From assembly GCA_947652115.1 (NCBI GenBank), contig OX393566.1, positions 22,184,351 to 22,248,350 of the forward strand: 64,000 nt of DNA, written 5' to 3'. This document shows positions 49,395 through 61,035 of this stretch, one piece after another. Within the stretch, counting starts at the first letter, position 1, and the number at the start of each line of letters is the position of its first letter. Both the position numbers and the translations under genes were made by a program. Source of the DNA: Blastomussa wellsi. Taxonomy: Eukaryota > Cnidaria > Anthozoa > Scleractinia > Plerogyridae. The notes below the pieces were generated by a model that saw nothing but the letters and a program-made list of their open reading frames with translations, had not been told where the DNA came from and made no database searches.

Positions 49395-49775
49395 GGCGGA
49401 CCATCTGATCGAACACAAATTTCTTCGTACCTGTGCCGAGCTTGACCTTCATCCTTCCGAAATCTAACGAGAAAAGCGATCCTGAAGTCCAAAAAATTAG
49501 CTTTCTCAATATGATCGGTGCCAGATTCTTGCCCAAAGGAATGCAAGTCAATTCGAATCTACCAATCAACGCATCTCAACGCATGCTGCCGTTGGCCCGT
49601 TGGCAGTTCAAAAGCCCAAGGCCGCCCCCATTGGTAGATTCGAATTGACTCGCATTCTTCAGATTCCTTTGGGCACGATTCCTGTTCCGTTTCTCGTTAA
49701 ATTTTGGAAGGATGAAGCTCAAGCTCGGAACAAGTACGAAGAAATTTGTTGTCGATCAGATGCCGGCGTTTGCGA
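49395..49775. mobile_element. Inverted duplication upstream of a Penelope-like remnant
   Basis: The left arm about 49407-49566 (ACAAATTTCTTCGTACCTGT, CTTCATCCTTCCGAAA, AAAGGAATGCAAGTCAATTC) is the reverse complement of 49626-49765, with about 20% mismatch. Both arms can be read as a short peptide like IGRFELTxIxxPLG in opposite directions, suggesting that coding sequence of an element was duplicated head to head. Confidence 0.65.
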
Positions 49776-49879
49776 GGTGAGAATTATGATGGTTTAGCGT
49801 CAGTTTTCGCTTGAACTGGACAAGGTCGTGGTCGCCGGCTGTCATACTGCCTGCCTTGTCTCTCTTTCTCTTCTATTGG

Positions 49880-50235
49880 TCGATAAAAATGCATCGAAAC
49901 CGATCGCGAGACACTTCAATCTCCCAAATCATTCTCAGCAACATATGGCAGTCTGCGGCCTTTCCCTTCACCAAGGAAACACGGAAAGCCGTAAAACTCT
50001 AGAACAAAAATTTATTTTTCAAATCGGCACTCTTAATCCTCACGGTATCAACGAACGCTTTTCATTCAACTAATTTATTCCGAAGTTTTCACGTTACCAG
50101 GCACCAGCCAATAGCGAAGCTCCATCTTTCTGTATATAAAAACGCACGATGCACAATTCCTTGATTCGCTCCGACGAAGGGCTAACGCTCGAAACGTCAG
50201 CTCTTGAATCTCTTTACGGTGGCCAATTGACATTA
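49880..50235 (+). pseudogene. Penelope-like retroelement remnant, GIY-YIG-type C-terminus and 3' tail
   Basis: The frame encodes PIARHFNLPNHSQQHMAVCG, then later RKTLEQKFIFQIGTLNPHG and INERFSFN, then stop at 50071-50073. The order HFN-x-HS, R..E..F..IGTL.P.GIN is that of the C-terminal endonuclease region of Penelope-like elements. The N-terminal reverse transcriptase is missing. The 160 bp after the stop carry the hammerhead-like segment listed next. Confidence 0.55.
50172..50198 (+). ncRNA. Hammerhead-like ribozyme core in Penelope-like tail (candidate)
   Basis: Reads CGACGAAGGGCTAACGCTCG, then AAACGTC. GGGC can pair with GCTC to form a short stem II closed by a TAAC loop, followed by GAAAC; the flanking GACG/CGTC also pair. 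Hammerhead ribozymes are known from Penelope-like element tails. The core has CCGACGA instead of CTGANGA, so it may be inactive. Confidence 0.45.
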
Positions 50236-50271
50236 TCAACCCAGTTGATAAACCAAATTATATTGTTATAC

Positions 50272-50316
<45 letters not shown>

Positions 50317-50465
50317 CTATCCATATTTCTTTAGTCTCGATTAAAACATCGAATGGTCCACCTGTGGTTGGACCAAGTAAGTTCAGTGATTTGGGTTTAA
50401 ATATATGTTCTAAATGCTTATGGTGTCCTTTCTTTAAAGGTTACGAAACACACCAACAAAATAAA

Positions 50466-52618
50466 ATGAAAGATCTTCTGAAGAAAAGTCTTTCCAGAAC
50501 ATCACTGCTGCTTATGTATGCACTTCTTGGAGGATGCATGTTCTATTTTATAGAAAGGAAGCCTGAGAAAAATAAAGAGATTTTCTTTAGGCTTTCTCGA
50601 GAGCTCCAATACAATTTTACCACCAAGTTTAACATTTCAATAAACGATAGCGATTTTGGACGTTTCATGCAGAAAGCCTTTGAAGTTGTTAGCATTGGAA
50701 ATAAAGCCGACTGGAACCTTCTTACTGCTCTTAGCTTTTCGATGACGACTTTAGCGACCGTTGGTAAGTGGCTTAGATTATAGGAAGGTTACCTGGGGTC
50801 TCGGGAAGGCACTTGACCATGTTTGGCTATCGGGGTACCGCTGGAGGTTTGAAACCCTGACCTGTTTAGTGACAAATATAACGTCAAATACCTACCCTGT
50901 TTAGGACAAAGGAAAACGTTTTGTATACTATAGTGCTAATGTTTAGTCCCCTTATAGCCGATACATATAAGGGAGTACCCCCCAGCCTGGAGTTTCGTTT
51001 GGCGATAATGGAGCGATTTTCAGTTGAAAGTAATTGGCATTTGCTTTGGTTTTTGCATTACTTCGCTTAGTGATTGGTTTAAAAATCCCGCGCCACTTTT
51101 TCAACCAATCAGAAGTAAAACCAAAACCAATTGTGACTCGCACGCGCACGTTTTCGCGCGCTTTTTATCCGCTACGTGTATTTGTTTCGATTGCCCGCGT
51201 CCATTGTGATTGGCCAGTGACTACTTTTTCGTTTCACGACAGTAATTTCAAGGTCGCTCTATAAACGAATTGCTTATTAACCACTAGTAGGAAGGCAGAT
51301 AAATTGTGATCCCAGTTTGTAGCCATAGTGAGATATATTGGCCAGTCTAGAAAAAAATATGTAGCGATCGATGTGATAGCATAGGCCAACCACTTTGAAC
51401 GAGGTTGAGAACAGGCACCCCTTAATGCCTAATGACCAAATTTTGGAAATGTTTCAATAAATATAAGACGTGTTTCATCTCGCGCTCTCGCTTAACGTCA
51501 TGATACAGTAAATGGTTTGAATCTAGGAGTAACAGTTGATCGTAAGACTCTGATGATGACTTCCGTTCAGGTTTTTGAAACGCCAGTCATAAAAACCGAC
51601 ATTTCAGGGCTACTCAGAGTACACGATCAAACCGTCATGAGATAGAATGCAAGCTAGGAGACAAGCAACGACGACGTGATTCCGGAAAGACCGGTGAAAA
51701 GATGTTGTAATTAATTAAGAGGCTTTCAGAGAGAAAACCATGCAAAGTCATGAAGATAGGTGATACAGCTTGGATCACGGATTTGGCTAATGATCATATT
51801 TTACATATGGGCATAAATTGGTGTTGTATTGACAAATCTGGCTGGTATTAGTTTGGTTCTAGCTCCTTTTCTCTATGTTCTCAAAAGGGTGCTCCTCCGT
51901 TTTAACATTTCAATAATAATCCGTTGTTACGATGCTATTATCTGTGAATTTAGATTTTTATTTCTTTTGATGATGATCTTGTTATTACTATTCAGTTTAT
52001 GGCCATATTACACCGGAGACTCCTCTTGGTCAAATTGTCACTGTCCTGTATTGCTTTGTTGGTCTTCCCATGTCAATGCTGGCTATAAAGACACTTGAAG
52101 AAGTAGTTTCCAAAACGGTTAACAAGTTCATCTACATGGTGGAGACAAGAGTACTTCGCAGGAAGCAACCTCGAGGAATTAAGATTAAAACCTTTTTTTT
52201 GACTTTCACGCTGATGATATTGACATTATGTGCCGGAGGACTGGCACAAGTTTGCCTGGAAGGATGGAGTTTCATAGAAGGTGTCTACGCTTGGTTCACT
52301 ACACTTTCAACCATCGGTTATGGTGACTATGTCCCCAGCTGGAATTTATTGATAAACGCTGAGGAATCTCTACATTCCAAGATAAGCTTTGGTTTGATTA
52401 TCTCCGTCGCTGCTCTGCCTAGTCTAGCAGCGCTTTCCATAGTCTCTGGGGTTCTTAATTCGCTCGTTGAAGCCATTGAAGAATTTAAACCTTATTCTAA
52501 TCGCTTGCAATGCTGTAGATTCGAAAAGAACAGATTTGAAACTAAAATGAAAACTATTGGTATTGCAAGTAAATTGGCCAAGAACAGTAACACAAGGGCA
52601 CGTTCAGCTACTCGCTGA
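50466..52618 (+). CDS. Two-pore-domain K+ channel (K2P), upstream paralogue with altered first filter
   Basis: Two exons, 50466-50763 and 51996-52618 (TGA), giving 306 residues. K2P subunits form dimeric background K+ channels. Layout: M1 (LLLMYALLGGCMFYFIE), a glycosylatable cap (NFTTKFNISI), pore 1, M2 (GQIVTVLYCFVGLPM), cytosolic linker, M3, pore 2 with intact TIGYGD (GYG at 207-209), M4, short tail ending RARSATR. The intron splits the first residue of the pore-1 filter, as in the downstream copy. The joined codon is G+TT, i.e. Val, so the first filter reads TVVYG (100-102) instead of T-I/V-G-Y-G. A non-coding 5' exon part may start at 50440. Start: ATG at 50466 just before M1; about 75% similar to the copy at 56382. 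Subfamily not assignable. Confidence 0.85.
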
Positions 52619-55600
52619 ATGTAATTTTTTTAAAATTCCATTTCAAGAGTTTTGAAGTGGCTGCAAACAACTTGATGTGAAAAATAGATTCTTAAACGGC
52701 GGCTGACAACAGTCTTTAGCACATTCCAGCTCTGTACTTTGATGGGTCAGTACTACCACTGTTTGTTAATTGACCTGGTGCAGTTTCACTTCTGTGGGCA
52801 TGCTAAAGGGGTAGCTTTTTCGTCGCAGTAATATGAAAGGGTAACCTTAATTTTCTGCCAAAAATGACATACAAAAAGGCAAGGGTTTGGCTTTTGGAAA
52901 GCAGTGTCCCCGGAGTAGCTTCCAGGGCCTTATGACCAGTACGGAATTTTGAATGTCTTAAGAAAAAACCTTTTTGAGTGAAGATCTGCTAATGAGCGTT
53001 TTGATCATATATATAGCCACAATTGCTATATTAGTGTCGCAAAACAATATAATCAAACCGCGACCATATTGGTACACCAAATCAACCCTCCGGCCAATAT
53101 GGACGCTTGTCACGTGAGTGAAAACTCGAGAAAGCAGATTGTTCTCTGGTTTTCATATGTTACAGTGTTACGGTAAACAGGGAACGTTACGCACTTCTCG
53201 TAAAGAGTACGAAACGAGGTTCTCGGTGTTATGGTCTGGTCTCGTTTCACGGGTTGGTGCTTAACATAGGGATAAGCTTACTGCACCTTTCCCCTTTGGA
53301 CGGGCTTGTCCAATAAAAATTGAGTATGAGTATGAATATCAGTATGAGTGTTTGTATGTACAGAATGGCTGTTTTGGCCGGGCAGTCACTATACCTCTAA
53401 GGAACCTCTATTTTCATTGGTCCGCTCCAAGCACTACCTCTACTGATTTCTACGACTGGGGTCATTATTTTGACGTGTTATCTGTTGTTTTCAGAACCAA
53501 TGATATGTCTGGTTCCGAGAGGTATTGGGCGACCTGCTTTGCCTGTATCTTCAATTCCTTACGACTTTTAACATTCTTTTTTGGGTCCATTTCATCAGTT
53601 ATAGGTCACCACTTTTAAAACATGTTTGTAAGCTAGCCAAATGTAACCAATCATTATTCAACAAATTGTCACGTAGCCCATATATAGTCATGGGCGATTT
53701 TTATCCGTCATCTGTACTTGACGGATATTCTGCGGTACACATTAAGTAACGATAATTCGGCCGAAGTCTCGCAAAGCGTCGCATAAATGCAACTTTTCTA
53801 GCTGTAAAATTCACTTAGTTGACAATTTGTTGAATAATAAAAAAACCTATCCTGCTCAATCATGCGGAATAACGTCTGATTTTAGCCAACCCGTCCTACG
53901 TCCTCGTCGGCTAAGTATCAGGCGATATTTCTTTAGGATAATTATATTACTTATATTGTTAAATATGCATCATCAAGAAATGAATTTGAGTGAAGCGCAT
54001 ATTTTTATATTAATTTTAGTGGGCAGAGCACGTGACCATAAATAACCAAGCAATATATTGAATAAAGCCAGCAAATTTTAATAACAACAGCAATTTCACA
54101 GCAATATTTGTTAGAGGCAAACATCATGTAACTAATGTTTTAAAAACTCATGTTAGGTCAGCTTGAAATGAATGGATAGAAGTTTGCTTTGGTTCGCATC
54201 TTAGCACTGATCTCAAAACGTAAAGTCAGACCAAAAAACAATGCAAATGAAAATGAGCGATGAATAATTTAACAACAACTACGAATCAATATATAGTATT
54301 TCGTGGATATTACGGACTCATTTTAATGTGTCGCATAGCCCAGTGACAGCTTAATGCACGAGTTTCGTGTTCGAATAGCTCTAGCTAGCTAATAGGTCGC
54401 TCAGCAACGCACGACAACGTTTTGTAAGTATTGAAAACTAATAATATCTTATCACTTAATGGTTTTGCACAAGTACGGCTCATAGCAAACAAAACTTGCA
54501 TATCCAACAATAATATAACCAAAACTGGCGTGCTCTAAATTAAACGTTCGCAATTAATACACTATGAGGCCACCAAAAGCTAAGTACATTCATTACGCAG
54601 TGGAACGTTTTAATTTTTTGTAGTAAGCGTTTAAATTGTTATTTTTTCGTTCGTTCACAATATTTCTTCAGCCAGAAATGTCGATCCAAGTGCTGGAAAT
54701 ACAAAACGAAGATTCCCATCTTCATTTCAGTTTGCAGAGAAACTTGTTTGCCCTTCACAGTTGTCACGTTTTCTGGAGGCAGGTGTATAGACTTGCACGA
54801 CTGTTAATTCAATGTTTATTACGGTTATGACTCAAAACAGTGGTCCTTGTTGAAGCAAGGACAATGCAAACACGGCCACAATAACCTGTTAGTTTCTCAT
54901 TGTTGTCTGTCGTATTAATGGTTGACCGAACAGTGGATCTGTCGCTCGTTTAAAAACCATCTACGCATGAGCTGGGATAGTGCTCTTGTGCCACCGCAAA
55001 GAGGCAAACAACCTTGTCCCAGATTAAATATACCGATAATTCATTACTTTATGATAGCTGAAGCTAATGTTTGCAAGTGAACCAGTCTGCAGACTCGTTC
55101 AACGGTGGCAGGTATCCATCGCCTGCAAGCTATACCCCTGAGCCGCTTTCTCGTTCTCATATTTTTCAAGGTGGAATTCATGATCATTCATTTGCACACA
55201 AATACATAATCTACCGGCCCGATACCCACATAGGGTCACGGTGATAAGTCAAGTAAGTCACATAATCTACCTGGTATACTCTGCAGGATGGCACGCGAAG
55301 GAGTAATTGTGGCCTCATTATAGGCTGGTTTTGACTTGACATAGGGATAAGAAAACAAATTGTGCGGGCGGCTTAAGACGAATGAGTGCATTGTGTTTGT
55401 TTGTCCTACGCACTATATATTATACGTGATTGTGGTTAAGGCATAATTTACTGCAAATTACAATCTGGATGGGCTGTATTTCAGTTCTAGTATTTGATGG
55501 TCATAGATTATTTTTATGCCTGCTAGCCTATGTTTGTGTTTCATTGGGAAGGTTTGTGATGCACCAAATTGCACCCCAGTAAATTAATTTAAAAGCTTTT

Positions 55601-56381
55601 CGACAGAAATGTTAACTGATTATCTCTTAGTTAAATCTTGTGGAATTCTGACCCAGAGGTCGCGATATCAAAACATGCGTACGTTTTGTGAGAATCGAAG
55701 TTTTTGGATTTTGTGATTTCCATCACCTCCTAGTTGCTCTAGACAGTCTTTGGTTTTCTAAGGAGACGCTTTGCACTCAGGCAAGTATATTTGTTTTCCA
55801 ATTTCTTTGTGAATGCAACGAACAATACAGTATACATTGAACAGCTACTGAGGGAACAAAGTTCGCACAGGCTCTACTTAGACCAAAAACAAAATCAATT
55901 TTGTAGAGGAAATTTCAGAAATTCATACTTGTCCCGGAGGTTTAGCCATAAGCCTTATGTTTATGGTTGTAGATTTTTGCAGAGATTCGACTTAGCAAGG
56001 CCTATTGATACCGTAAAATTTCAGTGACGTTTTCGGAAGATTTTGGTCGCGTCATTGTCACTGTAAAATTACATCCATAGCGAGATCAAACAGGACCAAT
56101 TGTGACAGCGAATGGGGAGAGGGATCGACTACACACATTTATTTACGCGAACGGACAGGTCGTTTATGCTGTACCATTTTTTACCATGTTCTATAATCCA
56201 TGTTACTTTTCTGGATGAGCAAATAGGACTGAATCTGTACACAAAGCTGAAGTTTTACGAGTCCAAAACCTTCAATTTTTCGCACAGCTGCAGGTCAGTT
56301 GAGATCGTTTCAGATATTCAAATGACAAATTGTTTTGTTATCTTTTCTTTTCAGCAGGTAACATCAAATACAACAAAGCAA
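52619..56381. other. Spacer between the two K2P genes
   Basis: Contains the repeat copy at 52720-52780 (see 4655), AT-rich sequence and no recognisable exon. The frames at 53352-53749 and 55791-56027 lack family features. The 5' UTR of the second K2P gene probably begins at about 56355, after the TTTTCAG acceptor. Confidence 0.5.
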
Positions 56382-58810
56382 ATGAAGGAGCTTGTTAAGA
56401 AAAGCATTTTGAGAGCAATTTTGCTTTATACCTACGCTTTTCTTGGAGGCTGTGTATTCTATCTAGTTGAGAGAAAGCCTGAAAGCAACAAAGAAGTTTA
56501 TTCGAGACTCTCTCAAGAGCTCCAAAAGGAATTTGTTAGTCAATACAACATTTCAATAAACCAAAGCGATTTTAAAAGTTTCATGCAGAGAGCCTTCGAG
56601 GCTGTAACAGTTGGACTCAAAGCGGACTGGAGCATCTTGAATGGTCTTACCTTTACAATAACGTCGTTAACCACAATTGGTAAGTGGTTGCATGGTGGGC
56701 CGATAAAAATATTAATAATACAATGAATCTCAATTACTCAAGCCCTCGATTTATTTTACCCTCCAATGCAAGTCATTTGCCTTGGATCGGATTCGCTCCG
56801 TGAGTGGAACACTGCAATTTTACCCGCGATTTATCAAGGTCTCGATCTCTCGCGGAACCACCTTTCACTGACCTTTCGTTTCCCTTACCTTTCGTTCCCC
56901 TTGGAGATCCGAGAAACCCTCTCTCCTCCGCAGAGGCCTCTTTCATTTTCGGGAAGAGGAATAGTGAGAGGTGAAAAGAAAGCGCGTGGCGGAGTCTCTG
57001 CGGAGGAGAGAGCGAGAAACTTGAGGATTCCACTTGGTTTCAGTAGAAGGTGCAGGGCAAGCCAGAGTGAGTGGTTTGGGGCTGGAATGTTGCTTTTACT
57101 GATAAAAAAGTCACTAAAAATTCATGCCACCTGAGATAACCACTATTCGAACCAGATAGAGCTCATTTCGAATAACGTAAACTTGTGTGACAAACACGAA
57201 TGAGGCATTTTGGGGGTTCAATGGGGGAACAGTGTAATGAAAACGGCATGTCCGTAATTTTTGCACACCATAGGGGTGGGCAACATTTTTCCGTCTTACA
57301 GAGGATCCCGGCTTACAGAAGGGTATCAATGGGGTGGTAGCTGTTACAGTCTGAACGTTTAACATTTTGGCTTTCTTTACTGCTAACGGTTAGTTAAAAG
57401 CCAGTTAACGTAATTTCTGACGATTGAGGGACGAATTAGTCAGAAATTGTTATTCTGACGGCACATTGAGAGACTTGGATGCATCGCGGGATACTTAGGC
57501 ACTATTTAAGGTTTCTGCTCTAGGTCGGCCAGTCGTTGTGTTCGGGTTATGTTTTCGATTTTATCAACTTGTGTTGTGCCTTAGATGAGGAATATGTTTC
57601 CACATATTTTTTGACCACATCTAAAGGGTGGTTTTTAGTGTTTTTTTTTTGTATCTGGCCTTACACAGGTCCTAATTCTTGGACAATGTTGGAACCAGTA
57701 GTTAATTTGTGAGTTAATATTAGGATGCATTGTATCTGATAACTGACTGACGCATCCTCAATAAACTTTTCTTTATTGTGCAAGCAATTTAAGGTCTTTC
57801 TTGAACAATGAAATGAAAATTTAGGGATGAAGTACAGCAGTCAGAACTTTCAAACGCTTGTCCACTCGTTCCACGACACATTCGGCAGCCACTTTCGATT
57901 GAATTAAAAGCCATATCAGCCTTTCTTATAAAAGGAAACACCCATAAAATTGATAAATATAAGAGACGGCAAATTTTCAGCTTGGTGATTAAATGGTAAA
58001 GATGACTGAAATGATTAAATATGACACACACTAAATAAGACAAAAGCTAATTTTTCCCCATTTTACGGCTAACGGTTATTCCTCAAAAGGACCATCACGA
58101 GTTGTCCGTCTTATAGAGATGGCCGTTAAGAAGGGTTGACTGTACTCCCTGTTAATTTGTTGACGGTTTACTTAGGTTATGGTCACATAACACCAGAAAC
58201 CTCGCTTGGTCAATTTCTTACTGTGGTCTACTGCTTTGTTGGTCTTCCTATATCAACGCTGGCCTTGAAGACGTTGGGGGAAATAATCTCTAAGATTGTT
58301 TACAAGATCGTTTACACGGTGGAGACAAAGATGCTTTGCAGGGAAAGGCCCAGAAGGGTGAAAATAAAAAGCTTTTTCCTCACATTTTCGCTGATGATTT
58401 TGACATTATGTACTGGAGGACTTACACAGATCTACATGGAAGGTTGGACCTTTATACAAGGCTTTTACGCTTGGTTCGCCACACTTTCAACAATTGGCTA
58501 CGGAGATTACATCCCGAGTTGGAATTTAGTAAAAAATTCTGAGGACTTGCCTATCTCAAAGACAACTCTTGGTTTAATCATGTCCGCTTCCGCTTTGCCC
58601 ACTCTGGGAGCACTTTCCGTGGTTTCCGGAGTGATTAATTCACTCGTTGAAGCTCTTGAAGAGTTCAGAATTCAGTTTAACTACTGTTATAAATGCCCTA
58701 CATGCAAACCTCTAAGATTTAGAGAATCTCGAAAGGAAAGTTGTGTTAGTGAAGGGCCAGTAGAGACAAAGAACAAAGACAACGAGAGAGGACGATCAGC
58801 TACTGTTTAA
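56382..58810 (+). CDS. Two-pore-domain K+ channel (K2P), downstream paralogue
   Basis: Two exons, 56382-56679 and 58176-58810 (TAA), giving 310 residues. Layout as in the upstream copy: M1 (ILLYTYAFLGGCVFYLVE), cap with NISIN, pore 1 with TTIGYGHITPET (GYG at 100-102), M2, linker ending RRVKIK, M3, pore 2 STIGYGDYIPSWN (GYG at 207-209), M4, and a tail with two CxxC-like motifs (YKCPTCK) ending RGRSATV. Both filters are canonical, so this copy should conduct K+. The intron (56680-58175) splits the first Gly of filter 1, a position conserved among K2P genes. Start: ATG at 56382, right after the acceptor at 56354. Same strand, about 3.8 kb after its paralogue: a tandem duplication. Confidence 0.9.
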
Positions 58811-60336
58811 ATGGAGTAAAAAGCTTTTTCAATGAATTTGTTTTTAAAAAATAGCTTTTGTCTAAACAGTGTAGTGAATAATGTGAAAAAAGGAGGAAAC
58901 ATGCTTTGTCACTTTTGGGCTGATTTGGGGCCCGAAACAGATCGGACCTGAGAGAAGTTAACGCCATGGCTTATTCCCAGACAGCCGTACGGCCAAGCCA
59001 AGCCAGGAGCAGTTGTTTAATTTTCTGGCTCACTGTGGTGTGGCCTTTTAACATGAGTTAGTCAGAACTTTGAAACGATGGTTAGATGGTTGGATGTTGA
59101 CTGTAGTGTCTACAGTCACATGGCCTGCGGGCAGACCCGTAATCTGGAAGGAACGTCCTTGGTAAGGGGGCACCCTTCTTCATTGGCACAGCGTGGGTCA
59201 GCTCGTTATCTTTCAGTCATGTGACATGGAAGATCGCAGGGGGACTGTTGCGTGCTTTCCTGGTAAGGGACGTTTGCGAGTGCTTTTTCAATTCTAGAAG
59301 GATGTAAAAGGGTAAAGCCCGTCGTTATTCCATTTTATTTTATATTAAAATCAAAAGTAATGAAGGAAAATTATCCCTATAGTCATGACACATATTACGT
59401 AGGTTAAATTAATTCATTTATAATAAACCAATGGAACTGTTCATTTTAGCTTCTTGGCCTGTTGACAGACAATTAAAGTAGCAAGCAACAGCTGCGAGGA
59501 CAATCGTACGCGAGGCTGTAAAATTAAGAGTTTGTTTACATAAAGGTGGGGGACTACGGGTAGGTGAGGAGGGTCGAAAAATGGCTCGCGTTTACATGCA
59601 ATTTACTGACCCCAAAATAAATTGGCGAGCGAACGACGCGTCTGGACGGTTAATGCTCGTCTAAATTCACTAAAGGCTCTTGCTTCAATGTTTCAGTGCT
59701 GTGGGTTGTTTTTATCACTTGTAATTCGCATTTGGCACGATTTCACGTGTAACATGACCCAACTCCGGGTGGGCGGGTTACCTCACCGTAAAGCATTTAC
59801 ATGGCAAAACGCGATCCCGGCTAGGCGGCTTTCCCTACCTTACAGAAAGGGTAATCCGCCTTGGCGGGTTATTCCACCACCAATCATGTAAACGTGATCA
59901 ACAAAAAATGAGAGATTGTATGGACAGGCGTATTAACCCACCAAGCTTAAAGGCGGGTTATCTCACCTGCCCGGCATCCACCAGAGCTATGTAAACAGGC
60001 CCAAAATTAACAGCTGGCAACCGCGATGGCTACCACCTACTAATCATGCCCGCCGCGATGGAACCCTCCGCGATCATGGTTATGAAAATAATCCTAGCTC
60101 ACCGATAATGGCCTTACTTTAGTATTGTGATATTGCATCAAACAACAAATGCCGTGGGTCTGTTCAGTTATAGATAACGGGCGTTAAAATGTACATGGTA
60201 AAAACAACAGTCCCCCATTATTCGCTTTATAGCTTCTCGTAGGCCACTTAAGTGTTTTTACCACACAGTGACGCCATCTGTGATCCGTCACTGAACAGAC
60301 GCACGGCAAAATGACCGGTGTGCGTAAACTAAGCGA

Positions 60337-60510
60337 AAAAAGGTGGATTTCCACTGTCGCGTAATTTTTTACGTGCGTAAATAAAATTAGAGACGATGTA
60401 TGGAAAACTTGCGTACACGTTTACGCAAGTCGTTCATACATTGTCTCTAAATTTTTTTTACGCATGTAAACGCACGTAAAAAAATACGCGACAGTGGAAA
60501 TCCACCTTTT
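60337..60510. mobile_element. Near-perfect fold-back MITE
   Basis: The left AAAGGTGGATTTCCACTGTC and right GACAGTGGAAATCCACCTTT ends are exact complements. Inner arms (ACGTGCGTAAA, TTAGAGACGATGTATG) pair with their mates. The whole 170 bp folds into one hairpin. High arm identity suggests a young insertion. Confidence 0.85.
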
Positions 60511-60672
60511 AAGAGTGCTTGAAGCGTGTGGTCTGACACTGTAAGGTGGGGTGTCACAAAAAGCTACTAAATCAGCAAACCGAGCAGCTGGGCGTCTAAA
60601 ATTTACAAGAACAGTGTAGCTACACCTCGGAAAGCCTCATCGAACAAGTCACGTCACAGACAACCTCTTTAA

Positions 60673-61035
60673 AAGCCATTTCTAGTCCGTACAGCACAGT
60701 CTCGGGATTTGTTTACATTTCGGTTTTGAGTTCGTTGATACGCTACATTTCGGTAAATGCGTACATGAAGTTTTTGAGTCCGCCATTACGGGTCGTTTGT
60801 TCGGGAGTGTGTTATCCCCAGCGTAATAACCGCAGCTGACGTCACTGGTTTACTTGCATTTACATCAGCATGCAGGTTCGACGTCTACTCTTTATCTTTG
60901 TTTTGCAATGAGATCGGATGTTAATAATGAAGAAAAAGGTAAGTTTTTACCCGTAATTTTCATTTTGGCTTGTTTACATTCTATCGTGTGAGATTTGATA
61001 GGCGCAGATTGCGCAGTATGGACTGGAAATGGCTT
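60673..61035. mobile_element. TTAA-type MITE, family copy 2 with TTAA on both sides
   Basis: Starts AAGCCATTTCTAGTCCGT after TTAA (60669-60672) and ends GACTGGAAATGGCTT before TTAA (61036-61039). It matches 11411-11753 in order, with about 60 bp extra near 60811-60870. Its TTAA flanks suggest piggyBac-type mobilisation (inference). Confidence 0.8.
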
